From: Actinomadura syzygii
GTDB taxonomy: Bacteria; Actinomycetota; Actinomycetes; Streptosporangiales; Streptosporangiaceae
Direction: 5' to 3'
DNA: 64,000 bases
NCBI RefSeq assembly: GCF_008085905.1
Contig: NZ_VSFF01000003.1
Span: forward strand, 310,001 to 374,000
The position numbers were made by a program, and so were the translations under genes. Below are positions 8,174 to 15,870 of the stretch, in pieces (positions within the stretch are counted from its first letter, which is position 1; each line of letters opens with the position of its first letter). A model generated the notes under the pieces. That model worked only from the letters and a program-made list of their open reading frames with translations, was not told the origin of the DNA and ran no database searches.

Positions 8174-8598
8174 CGCGTCCGCCTCCTCCGCCGTGCGACC
8201 CCGCGGACCGCGACCGACGTCACGGCCACCGCCGCCACGAAGGCGAGGACGATCGCGAAGTTGCGGTCGTAGGGCAGCGGCAGCCGGGACGGCTCGTCCG
8301 CCCGCCGCCCCTCGCCGAGGACCATCGGCAGCGCCACCACCGTCACGCAGCCCGCGATCACCAGCGCCGCCCGCACGGCCCCCCGGTAGGCGGCCGGGAC
8401 GAACCCGGTCAGCACCCCCGCGACGAGCACCAGCGGGACCAGGACCCCGTCGTGCAACACCGCCGCCCCCGCGAACCACGGCGCCCATCCCCCGACCCCG
8501 ACGTTCGCGACGATCCCGTACACGCCCCACCCGATCAGCGCCGCCCCCGCCAGGCTCACCGCACCCCTCACCACCGTGCCCGCCGCCGGACGGTTCAC
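8170..8598 (-). CDS. small polytopic membrane protein of the molybdoenzyme operon
   Basis: I do not recognise this 142-residue protein. It shows four probable membrane helices (about 11-32, 38-62, 68-92 and 108-128) and a conserved-looking external loop with LPLPYDRNF. It starts with GTG overlapping the stop of the molybdopterin oxidoreductase gene (GTGA) and its own stop overlaps the next ATG. Such tight coupling suggests a partner for its neighbours, for example an anchor or electron-transfer subunit of the oxidoreductase or a helper of the GT-C protein. No haem or metal ligand pattern is obvious. Confidence 0.72.
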   Translation of the reverse strand: MNRPAAGTVVRGAVSLAGAALIGWGVYGIVANVGVGGWAPWFAGAAVLHDGVLVPLVLVAGVLTGFVPAAYRGAVRAALVIAGCVTVVALPMVLGEGRRADEPSRLPLPYDRNFAIVLAFVAAVAVTSVAVRGVARRRRRTR

Positions 8599-9755
8599 GT
8601 GACCACCACCCGGTACAGCCATTTGGTCTGCATCACGCCGGGCCGGTTCGGTGCGATCAGGCGGCAGGGGTAGCCGTGGTCCAGGGCGAGCGGTTCGCCG
8701 TTGACCTCCAGGGCGAGGAGGGTGAGCGGGTCGCGCCAGTGGTCGGGCGCGACGTCGGAGGTGCGGTAGATCCCCCAGGTCTCCAGCGACTCCACCCGCA
8801 CCCGCGCGTCGGCGGGGGCGCCCGCCAGGGCCAGCACGTCCCGGAGCCGGACGCCGCGCCAGTCGGCCTCCGCGCTCCACCCCTCCACGCACGCGATCGG
8901 GAGCCGCGCGGAGCGCTGCGGGAGGGCGCGCAGGTCGTCCATGGACAGCGCGACCTCGCGGCGGACGCGGCCGGTCACCGTCAGCCGCCATCCCGGGTCG
9001 CGGGCCGCCGCGACCACGCCCGCGTACGCCGCGGACTTGTTCACCGGCAGCCGCTGCGGCCCGACGCCGGGACGGCGCGGCGCGAGCACCGCAAGCCGCG
9101 CCAGCGGCGTGAACGTCTGCCCCACGGTCGTCGCCGCGATCAGCCCGGACGCCCCGGCGGCGGTGAGCAGGAACCTGCGGCGGCCGACCGCGTCGCGGGG
9201 GCGGGTCATGACGGTGCGGCGCGTCCGGTCCCACTCGTCGGCGATGTGGATCAGCAGCGCGCCGAACACGATGTAGGCGGTCCAGTAGTGCGCGGTGGTG
9301 AAGAAGAACGGGAACGCGTACCAGTACGCGATGTTCAGCACGCCGGTGACGAGCTGGAACACCGAGCCCGCGACCAGCGCGAACACCGCCGCGCGCCGCG
9401 CCGCGTGCGCCGCCGACCGGATCGGCGGCCACTGCCACAGCCGCGGGTAGACCGTCCACAGCTTGGCCAGCAGCAGCGGTACCGTCGCCAGCCCGCCGAT
9501 CACGTGCACGCCCTGCGTGACCCGGTACAGGTTCACCGGACGCGACGGCCACGCCATCCAGCCCTGCGGGTGCTGCATGAAGTGCGACACCAGCCCGGTC
9601 GCGAACGCCGAGGTGAAGCTGATCCCGAGCGCGATCCCCAGCCACGCCGCGATCCGCTCGTCGTGCAGGGGGCTGGTGAACCGTCCCGCGACCGTCCGCG
9701 GGTCGGCGGGTCCGAGCCTGCTCGGCCCGTTCAGCGGCGCAGCGCGACGAACCAC
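8595..9755 (-). CDS. membrane-anchored molybdopterin-dependent oxidoreductase (cytochrome b561-like N-terminus)
   Basis: The 386-residue protein joins three parts. Residues about 35-185 form a four-helix cytochrome b-like region with possible haem His at 58, 84, 156 and 170. Then GRRRFLLTAAG (191-201) followed by a hydrophobic stretch looks like an internal Tat-type signal. Residues about 215-386 are a sulfite-oxidase-type molybdopterin domain with the Mo-ligand Cys289 in IACVEGW and HGYPCRLIAPNRPG near the end. It should sit outside the membrane and pass electrons to the b-type region. The GTG at 9755 is chosen for GGAGGAGG 7 bases upstream; it overlaps the methyltransferase gene by 25 bases. 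The substrate is unknown. Confidence 0.88.
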   Translation of the reverse strand: MVRRAAPLNGPSRLGPADPRTVAGRFTSPLHDERIAAWLGIALGISFTSAFATGLVSHFMQHPQGWMAWPSRPVNLYRVTQGVHVIGGLATVPLLLAKLWTVYPRLWQWPPIRSAAHAARRAAVFALVAGSVFQLVTGVLNIAYWYAFPFFFTTAHYWTAYIVFGALLIHIADEWDRTRRTVMTRPRDAVGRRRFLLTAAGASGLIAATTVGQTFTPLARLAVLAPRRPGVGPQRLPVNKSAAYAGVVAAARDPGWRLTVTGRVRREVALSMDDLRALPQRSARLPIACVEGWSAEADWRGVRLRDVLALAGAPADARVRVESLETWGIYRTSDVAPDHWRDPLTLLALEVNGEPLALDHGYPCRLIAPNRPGVMQTKWLYRVVVT

Positions 9756-10348
9756 CGGTCCGCCTCCTCCCATACCTCCGTGACCGACGCCGCGCACCCG
9801 GCGGCGAGCCCGGTGACGGCGTCGGCCGACACCCGCGCCCACGCGAACCACTCCCCGACCGCGCGTTCCGACCGCAGCCGCAGCGGCTCCACCCGCGACC
9901 CCGCGCCGGGCGGCTCCACCTCCGCCAGGACCAGTCCGCCGGGCGCGAGCAGCGCCAGGACGCGGCGCAGCAGCGCGGCCGGGTCGCCGCCGATGCCGAT
10001 GTTGCCGTCGGCGAGCAGCGCCGTCCGCCACCGCCCGGCGCCGGGGACGCGGCCGAACACGTCCCGGCACAGCGCCGGGGCGCCCGCCGCGACCGTCAAC
10101 GCGACCGCGGCCGGGGCCAGGTCGATGCCCAGCACCGGGACGCCGCGCCTGGCCAGCGCCACCGTCAGCCGTCCGGGGCCGGAGCCGACGTCCAGGGTGG
10201 GGCCCGCGCAGCGGGCCAGGAGCCCGCCGTCGCCGGGGCGCGGGCCCAGCCAGTCCCGCACCGGCAGCGGGCGGCGCCGCCCGTCGGCGTGCTCGATCTC
10301 CACCGGGACGCGGTCGCGCAGCGCGTCCTCGTACAGTTCGCCGATCAC
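9731..10348 (-). CDS. class I SAM-dependent methyltransferase
   Basis: The 205-residue protein has the Rossmann methyltransferase motif I LDVGSGPGR (52-60), the acidic motif II GIDLAP (about 75) and a C-terminal beta hairpin. It starts with GTG overlapping the stop of the TIGR04282 gene (GTGA). Its place between a nucleotide-sugar-type transferase and a molybdoenzyme suggests it methylates a small molecule or lipid-linked sugar made by the operon. The acceptor cannot be read from the sequence. Confidence 0.85.
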   Translation of the reverse strand: MIGELYEDALRDRVPVEIEHADGRRRPLPVRDWLGPRPGDGGLLARCAGPTLDVGSGPGRLTVALARRGVPVLGIDLAPAAVALTVAAGAPALCRDVFGRVPGAGRWRTALLADGNIGIGGDPAALLRRVLALLAPGGLVLAEVEPPGAGSRVEPLRLRSERAVGEWFAWARVSADAVTGLAAGCAASVTEVWEEADRWFVALRR

Positions 10349-11043
10349 GCCGACACGACCCCCTCACGCTCGGCCCGCGCCGCGCGCAGGGCGCGGACGG
10401 CGGCGGCGAACCGGGTCGCGGGCGCCAGTTCGGCGACCGCGTCGGCGTCGGCCGGGACGTCGACGTCGGTCAGCTCCGGCAGCAGACCCACCGCGAGCCC
10501 GGCGCCGTGCAGCCGCGCGAGCTGCGCCGCGCCGGTGCGAGGGGTCGACATCGGGACGCCGCGCAGCAGCCGCGCGTCCGGGCGGCGCAGCCCGAGCAGC
10601 CAGAACCCGCCGTCGGACGCCGGGCCGAGCACCGCGTCCCGCCGGGCCAGCCCGCGGCCCGCCTCGGCGAGGAGCGCGGGGGTGACCTGCGGGGTGTCCA
10701 TCCCGATCAGTACGAGCGGACGTCCGGCGTAGGCGTCGTCGAACGCGGCGGCGAGCCGCTCGTCCAGCCCGCCGCCGCGCTGCGCGACGACCGCGACTCC
10801 GTCCGGCAGCCACGGTCCCGGCGTCCCGGACAGGGCCAGAGTGCGGCGCCCGGCCGGGGCTGCGGTGACCGCGGCGAGCGTGTCGCGCAGCGCCGCCTCC
10901 GCCAGTCCCGCCGCCTCGCCCGGGGTGTAGCGGGACGACAGTCGGGTCTTCACCCGGCCCGGCGCCGGCTCCTTGGCGATCACCACCAGATCCACCACCG
11001 GATCCACCGCCGGGACGGCGGGTGCGGCGGGTTCGGGCGTCAT
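10345..11043 (-). CDS. TIGR04282/DUF2064 glycosyltransferase-like protein
   Basis: The 232-residue protein belongs to the GT-A-fold family TIGR04282 (DUF2064), some members of which are named arsenosugar biosynthesis glycosyltransferases. The family signature KEPAPGRVKTRL (24-35) lies near the N-terminus, a GMDTPQV metal-type motif follows at about 117-123, and GPASDGGFWLLGL at about 143-155. It overlaps the GT2 gene upstream and the methyltransferase gene downstream by 4 bases each. No arsenic genes are nearby, so an arsenosugar role is not supported here. A nucleotide-activated sugar or related substrate is the more general inference. Confidence 0.88.
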   Translation of the reverse strand: MTPEPAAPAVPAVDPVVDLVVIAKEPAPGRVKTRLSSRYTPGEAAGLAEAALRDTLAAVTAAPAGRRTLALSGTPGPWLPDGVAVVAQRGGGLDERLAAAFDDAYAGRPLVLIGMDTPQVTPALLAEAGRGLARRDAVLGPASDGGFWLLGLRRPDARLLRGVPMSTPRTGAAQLARLHGAGLAVGLLPELTDVDVPADADAVAELAPATRFAAAVRALRAARAEREGVVSA

Positions 11044-11720
11044 GGCGCGGCCTCCGCCAGGACGCGGCGCATGTCGCGAACGGCGCGGACCGTCCCGCCG
11101 AGCGTCCCGGTGACCTTCGACGTCCCGGTCCGCGGGCGGTAGGGGACGTCGACCTCGCCGATCCGCCAGCCCGCGGCGGCGGCGCGCAGCACCGCCTCCA
11201 GCGGATAGCCGAACCGGCGGTCGGAAAGTCCGAGCGACAGCAGCGCGGCGCGGCGGGCGGCGCGCATCGGCCCGAGGTCGCGCAGCCGCGTCCCGGCGCG
11301 CCGGTTCAGCGACCGGGCCAGCACGGCGTTGCCGAGCCGGGCGTGCGGCGGCCACGCGCCCCGCCCCACCGGCCGCCGCCGCCCCAGCACCAGGCCGGGG
11401 ACGCCGCCCGACTGGAGCGCCGTCAGCGCGGCGGTCAGGCGGGGCAGGTCGGCGGGGTCGAGCGAGGCGTCGGCGTCCATCACGCACACCACGTCGCTGG
11501 ACGCGGCGAGCAGGCCCGCGTGGCACGCCGCGCCGAACCCGCGGACCGGCGCCGCGACCACCCGCGCGCCGTGCGCCTCGGCGACGTCCGCCGACCCGTC
11601 GGTGGAGCCGTTGTCGACCACCAGCGGGCGGAACCCGTCCGGCATCCGGGCCAGCACCCACGGCAGCGCCTCGGCCTCGTCCAGGCACGGGAGGATCACG
11701 TCGATCGCGTCGCCGGTCAC
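11040..11720 (-). CDS. family 2 glycosyltransferase
   Basis: The 226-residue GT-A enzyme carries VDNGSTDGS (35-43) and the DxD-type MDADAS (81-86), and ends with the DPM1-like GEVDVPYRPRTGTSKVTGT. It lacks the C-terminal membrane segments of larger relatives, so it is likely soluble or peripheral. It probably moves a sugar from a nucleotide donor to polyprenyl phosphate. It starts with GTG, overlapping the epimerase stop by 4 bases, and it is second in the operon. Confidence 0.88.
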   Translation of the reverse strand: MTGDAIDVILPCLDEAEALPWVLARMPDGFRPLVVDNGSTDGSADVAEAHGARVVAAPVRGFGAACHAGLLAASSDVVCVMDADASLDPADLPRLTAALTALQSGGVPGLVLGRRRPVGRGAWPPHARLGNAVLARSLNRRAGTRLRDLGPMRAARRAALLSLGLSDRRFGYPLEAVLRAAAAGWRIGEVDVPYRPRTGTSKVTGTLGGTVRAVRDMRRVLAEAAP

Positions 11721-12823
11721 CGCGTCGCCGCCTTCGGCGCCCCGGCCTCAACCGCAGCGGTGGTGGGGGCGGGTGGGCGCGCGAACTCGGCCATCCCGTC
11801 GGCGAACGACACCGACGCCGCGAACCCCAGCTCGCGGCGGGCCCGGTCGGGGCGCGCGACGATGTGCCGGACGTCGCCGAGCCGGTAGTCGCCGGTGACG
11901 CGCGGCGCCGGGCCCCCGGACGCGGCGGCCAGCGCCGCCGCCAGGTCCCCGACCGTGCGGGGCTCGCCGCTGGCGACGTTGTAGGCGCGCAGCCCGCCCG
12001 GCTCCGGCGGCCGCTCCCCCGCGACCCGCTCGCCCGCGACCCGCTCCAGAGCCAGCACGTTCGCGCGGGCGACGTCGCGGACGTGCACGAAGTCGCGGCG
12101 CTGCCCCCCGTCCTCGAACACCAGCGGCGCGCGGCCGTCCGCCAGCCGCGACCGGAAGATCGCCGCGACCCCTGCGTAGGGGGTGCCGCGCGGCATCCGC
12201 GGCCCGTACACGTTGTGGTAGCGCAGCGCGGCGACGGTCCCGCCGGTCGTCCGCGCCCACGACGCCGCGAGGTTCTCCTGCGCGAGCTTGGTGTCGGCGT
12301 AGGCGTTGCGCGGCGCGGGCGCCGCGTCCTCCCCGACCGCGCCCGGGTCGAGGGGGCGGCCGCACTCGGGGCAGGCGGGCTCGAACCGCCCGGCCCGCAG
12401 CGCCTCCTCCGGCCGCGGCCCGGGGTGCACGCTCCCGTGCCGCCCGCACGTGTAGGCACCCTCCCCGTACACCACCATCGACGACGCCAGGACCAGCGCG
12501 CCGACCCCGGCGCGGGCCATCTCCGCGAGCAGCACCGCGGTGCCCTGCACGTTCACGGACGTGTAGGCGGGCATGTCGGACACGTCCACGCCGAGGCCGA
12601 CCTTGGCGGCCTGGTGGCAGACGGCGTCCACGCCGCGCAGCAGCCGCGCGACGGCGTCGGCGTCCCGCACGTCCGCGACCTCCCCGTCGACCATCCCGCC
12701 GTCGCCTGTGCCGGGGGCGGTGGGGTGCAGGTCCAGGCCGCGGACGCGGTGCCCGGCGGCGGTCAGCGCCTCGGCCGCGTGCGAGCCGACGAACCCCGCC
12801 GACCCGGTGAGCAGTACGTTCAT
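11717..12823 (-). CDS. NAD-dependent nucleotide-sugar epimerase/dehydratase with Cys-rich insert
   Basis: The 368-residue extended SDR has the NAD-binding TGSAGFVGS (6-14), the catalytic Ser in VLASSMVVYG (about 111-120) and Tyr175/Lys179 in NAYADTKL. Between them, residues about 121-165 form an insertion with Cys126, His129 and CPEC (151-154), which could bind zinc. The C-terminal part contains a direct repeat VAGERVAGER. It is the first gene of the operon; its promoter should lie in 12824-12924, which also separates it from the upstream aminotransferase gene. It likely makes the sugar used by the next two transferases. Confidence 0.88.
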   Translation of the reverse strand: MNVLLTGSAGFVGSHAAEALTAAGHRVRGLDLHPTAPGTGDGGMVDGEVADVRDADAVARLLRGVDAVCHQAAKVGLGVDVSDMPAYTSVNVQGTAVLLAEMARAGVGALVLASSMVVYGEGAYTCGRHGSVHPGPRPEEALRAGRFEPACPECGRPLDPGAVGEDAAPAPRNAYADTKLAQENLAASWARTTGGTVAALRYHNVYGPRMPRGTPYAGVAAIFRSRLADGRAPLVFEDGGQRRDFVHVRDVARANVLALERVAGERVAGERPPEPGGLRAYNVASGEPRTVGDLAAALAAASGGPAPRVTGDYRLGDVRHIVARPDRARRELGFAASVSFADGMAEFARPPAPTTAAVEAGAPKAATR

Positions 12824-12924
12824 GCCGACGAACGTAGGCCGCGCGGACCGCCCGCACCGCCGGGAACCGCCCCGTCACGGCGCCTTGTACGAACCTTGTA
12901 AGAACTTCGGCCGACGCCCGAACC

Positions 12925-13983
12925 TCACCCCGCCCCGCCCGCGCCGGCCGCGAGGAGGAGGGCGGCGGCCTTGTCGACGTCGGCCTCGGTGGTGGTGAGG
13001 TGGAACGCGCAGCGCAGCCGTCCCGCCCGGACCGAGGCGACCACGCCGCCCGCGCGCAGCGTCTCGGCCGTCCCGTCCGGGACGGTCACCGCAACGATCG
13101 CCGAGTCGCCCGGCGGGAGCCCGAGCGCGGCGCTGAACCGGCGCGCCAGTCCCACGTCGTGGGCGTGGATCGCCTCGACCCCGACGCGTTCCAGCAGTTC
13201 CAGGGCGGGGGCGTGCCCGGCCCAGCACTGCCACGCCGGGGACAGGTCCAGGCGCCGCGCGTCCGGGGCCAGGCGCACCGGCAGCCCGTACACCGAGTCC
13301 CAGACGTCGGCGCCCGCGTACCAGCCGGCGCCGATGGCGGGCAGCGCGTCCAGCGCGTCGGGGACGCCGGTGAGGAAGCAGGTGCCGCGCGGTCCGAGCA
13401 GCCACTTGTACCCGCCGCACACCAGCCAGTCGACGTCGGCGGCGGGCAGCGGCAGCCACCCGGCGGCCTGGGTGGCGTCCAGCAGGATCCGCGCGCCGTG
13501 CACGCGCGCGGCGGCGACCAGGTCGGCCATCGGGGCGACGCGCCCGTCGGCGGACTGCACCGCCGACACCGCGACGACGTCGACGCCGTCCACGTGCTCG
13601 GCGATCCGCTCCAAGGGCACCGACCGGACGGTCAGGCCGGGGCGGGCGGCGAACGGCCACAGCAGCGAGGTGAAGTCCCCGTCGGCGACCAGGACGCTCG
13701 ACCCGGCGGGCAGCGACGCCGCGACCAGCCCGACGAAGTAGGACACCTGCGGCCCGCACGCCACCCGCGCGGCGGGCACGCCGAGCAGCCGCGCGAACGC
13801 CTCCCTGGACCGGGTGACGGCCTCGTCCAGCGCGCCGGGCGCGAGGAGCCCGGCGGCGCGGTCCCGCTCGGCGGCGAGCATCGCCTCGTGCGCCGCGCGC
13901 GGCGGCAGCCCGTAGGCGGCAGTGTTCAGGTAGGCGACCCCGGCGCGGAACTCGCGGCGCGCGTCCTCGATCGAAAGGCTCAT
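12925..13983 (-). CDS. PLP-dependent class V aminotransferase
   Basis: The 352-residue protein matches the NifS/CsdB-like class V family: an N-terminal [15 protein letters not shown] segment, the PLP-phosphate region, [10 protein letters not shown] with the Asp that contacts the pyridine nitrogen, and the Schiff-base Lys in [11 protein letters not shown]. It has no obvious cysteine-desulfurase active-site Cys loop, so it may be an aminotransferase or isopenicillin-epimerase-like enzyme. The ATG at 13983 is preferred; an in-frame ATG at 14013 would add ten residues. It is divergent from a LysR gene that probably controls it. Confidence 0.85.
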   Translation of the reverse strand: MSLSIEDARREFRAGVAYLNTAAYGLPPRAAHEAMLAAERDRAAGLLAPGALDEAVTRSREAFARLLGVPAARVACGPQVSYFVGLVAASLPAGSSVLVADGDFTSLLWPFAARPGLTVRSVPLERIAEHVDGVDVVAVSAVQSADGRVAPMADLVAAARVHGARILLDATQAAGWLPLPAADVDWLVCGGYKWLLGPRGTCFLTGVPDALDALPAIGAGWYAGADVWDSVYGLPVRLAPDARRLDLSPAWQCWAGHAPALELLERVGVEAIHAHDVGLARRFSAALGLPPGDSAIVAVTVPDGTAETLRAGGVVASVRAGRLRCAFHLTTTEADVDKAAALLLAAGAGGAG

Positions 13984-14042
13984 GCCGTCGATCGTCGGCC
14001 ACACCCCACCCATAGGACAAAGTAAGATCTTCTGGGCGATCC

Positions 14043-14057
14043 ATCAGTGTGGTTGAT
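14043..14057. promoter_or_regulatory. LysR-type T-N11-A operator
   Basis: ATCA-N7-TGAT (14043-14046 and 14054-14057) is a perfect dyad with the T-N11-A spacing typical of LysR regulators. It lies 11 bases upstream of the lysR ATG and 60 bases upstream of the divergent aminotransferase start, so it can serve autoregulation and target control. Confidence 0.6.
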
Positions 14058-14068
14058 ACCTTGCGGGG

Positions 14069-14986
14069 ATGCTGGACCTGCACCGGGGCCGGATCCTGCG
14101 GGAGGTGGCCCGGCTCGGCTCGATGACCGCCGCCGCGAAATCCCTCGCCTACACCCAGCCCGCCGTGTCGCACCACGTCGCGCGGCTGGAGGCCGAGGTC
14201 GGCACGCCGCTGGTGGTGCGGCACGGCCGCGGCGTCCGCCTCACCGAGGCCGGGCGGATCCTGGTCGAGCACGTCGAGGACGTCCTCGCCCGCATGGACG
14301 ACGCCGAGGAGCGCATCGCCGCGATCGCCGGGCTCCGCGCCGGCCGCGTCCGCGTCGCGGTGTTCCCCACCGCCGCCGGGGCGCTGCTGCCCGACGCGAT
14401 CGCCGGGCTGCGCGCCCGCGCGCCCGGCGTGTCGGTCACACTGGTGGACGCCGAGCCCGCCGAGGCGATGTCGCTGCTGCGCGCCGGGGACACCGACGTC
14501 GCCGTCGTGTTCCGCTACGCCCACATGCCGCCCGACACCGACGCCCGGTTCCGCGAGGTCGCGCTGTGCGACGACCCGCTGCGCCTCCTCGTCCCCACCG
14601 GGCACCCCGCCGCCGGGGCCGGGTTCGCCGGGTTGGACGGCCTGGCCGGGGAGACGTGGGCGTCGGGGTGCGCGCGGTGCCGCGACCATCTGCGGTGGGC
14701 GTGCGCGCGGGCCGGGTTCGTGCCCGACATCGCCTACGCCACCGAGGACCACGTCGCGATCCAGCGGCTCGTCGCGCGGGGCCTGGCCGTCACGACGCTG
14801 CCGGCGCTGGCGCTCGCGCTGCACGCCGAGCCGGGCGTCACCGCCGCCGACGTCCCCGGCGTCGGCCGCCGGAGCATCGCCGCGGTCGTCCCGGCGGGCC
14901 CGCGGCCGCCCGCGGTCGCCGCCCTCCTGGACGAACTGACCGCGGCCGCACGCCGCCTGGACCAGCCCGCTGAGGCAGGCGGCTGA
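14069..14986 (+). CDS. LysR-family transcriptional regulator
   Basis: The 305-residue protein has the winged HTH (residues 1-60: SMTAAAKSLAYTQPAVSHHVARLE) and the periplasmic-binding-like effector domain (about 88-295). A SGCARCRDH segment (about 203-211) contains two close Cys that could sense redox or metal; this is speculative. It diverges from the class V aminotransferase gene with a T-N11-A site between them. The stop codon lies inside a 13-base tandem repeat (14969-15020). Confidence 0.93.
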   Translation: MLDLHRGRILREVARLGSMTAAAKSLAYTQPAVSHHVARLEAEVGTPLVVRHGRGVRLTEAGRILVEHVEDVLARMDDAEERIAAIAGLRAGRVRVAVFPTAAGALLPDAIAGLRARAPGVSVTLVDAEPAEAMSLLRAGDTDVAVVFRYAHMPPDTDARFREVALCDDPLRLLVPTGHPAAGAGFAGLDGLAGETWASGCARCRDHLRWACARAGFVPDIAYATEDHVAIQRLVARGLAVTTLPALALALHAEPGVTAADVPGVGRRSIAAVVPAGPRPPAVAALLDELTAAARRLDQPAEAGG

Positions 14987-15020
14987 GACGGGCCGCTGAG
15001 ACGGACCGCTGAAACGGGCC
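14969..15020. repeat. 13-bp tandem repeat, four copies, spanning the lysR stop
   Basis: Copies at 14969-14981, 14982-14994, 14995-15007 and 15008-15020 share GCTGA at the start. Copies 2-4 are GCTGAGACGGGCC, GCTGAGACGGACC and GCTGAAACGGGCC; copy 1 is more divergent and coding. The lysR TGA (14984-14986) is in copy 2. The pattern looks like slippage duplication at a gene end. Confidence 0.85.
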
Positions 15021-15027
15021 GCCGGGG

Positions 15028-15870
15028 CTAGGAGAGGTGGCGGTGCAGGTCGGTGAGCCGACCCGCGGCGGCGCGGACCGCTTCGGCGAGGCCGGGGAGC
15101 CGGTCGTCGCCGAACCGGACCGAGGGCCCCTGGAGCGCGACGGCCGCGAACACCCGTCCGCCGCCGTCGCGGACCGGCGCCGCCACCGCCCGCACGCCCG
15201 GCAGCCGCTCCTCGTCGTTGACCGCGAACCCCCGGTCGCGGACGCGCCGCAGGTCGGCGTCCAGCTCCGCGCGGGTGGTGAGGGTGGCGGGGGTGAAGCT
15301 GCGGTACGGCTCGTCCATCGCGACGGGGTCGCCGCCGAACGCCAGCAGGGTCTTGCCCATCGCGCACGTGTGGATCGGGTTGCGGTCCCCCGGCGGCTGC
15401 TCGTACCGCAGCGGGTGGGTGGACGGCAGGTGCAGCAGCACCGCGACCTCGTCCCCGGCCCGCACGCCGAGGCTGACGGCCTCGCCGGTCCCGTCGCGCA
15501 GCGCGGTCAGCTCCGGCTGCAGCAGGGTCGCGCCCATCCGCTCCAGCGCCAGCCGTCCGAGGATCGCGGTGGTGGGGCCGAGGAAGTACCGCTCGGTCGC
15601 CGCGTCCTGCGCGAGCATCCCGGTGGCGTGCAGGGCGTGGACGATCCGGTGCGCGGTGCTGACCGACAGGCCCGTCCGGTGCGCGATCTCGGTGGGGGTC
15701 TGCCGGGCGGCGTCCTCGAACGAGCGGAGCACCGCGACCGACCGGTCCACGGTCTGCGTGCCCGGCTTCGGCTGCCGCGCCGCCTCGGAGTTGCCGGGAC
15801 GGCCGTCGGCGTCGTCGTTCGCGGCGCCGCCGGCGCTCCCGTCCCCTGGCGCGTCCCCCGGCGCGTTCAC
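15028..15870 (-). CDS. IclR-family transcriptional regulator
   Basis: The 280-residue protein has an acidic, low-complexity N-terminus (1-35), an HTH (about 40-90, TPTEIAHRTGLSVSTAHRIVHAL) and an IclR effector domain with TCAMGKTLLA and GVRAVAAPVRDGGGRVFAAVAL. It starts with GTG overlapping the stop of the WYL-type regulator gene (GTGA), so two regulators share one transcript. Its target is unknown, and no catabolic operon is adjacent. It ends 8 bases from the lysR-end repeat and is convergent with lysR. Confidence 0.9.
   Translation of the reverse strand: MNAPGDAPGDGSAGGAANDDADGRPGNSEAARQPKPGTQTVDRSVAVLRSFEDAARQTPTEIAHRTGLSVSTAHRIVHALHATGMLAQDAATERYFLGPTTAILGRLALERMGATLLQPELTALRDGTGEAVSLGVRAGDEVAVLLHLPSTHPLRYEQPPGDRNPIHTCAMGKTLLAFGGDPVAMDEPYRSFTPATLTTRAELDADLRRVRDRGFAVNDEERLPGVRAVAAPVRDGGGRVFAAVALQGPSVRFGDDRLPGLAEAVRAAAGRLTDLHRHLS

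Noticed and set aside
7722..10685. Long plus-strand frame over the molybdoenzyme operon
   Set aside because: It is a composition artefact opposite genes with recognisable motifs and overlaps.
10345..11043. Arsenosugar biosynthesis
   Set aside because: The TIGR04282 name comes from other genomes. No ArsM, radical SAM or arsenic regulator is in the operon.
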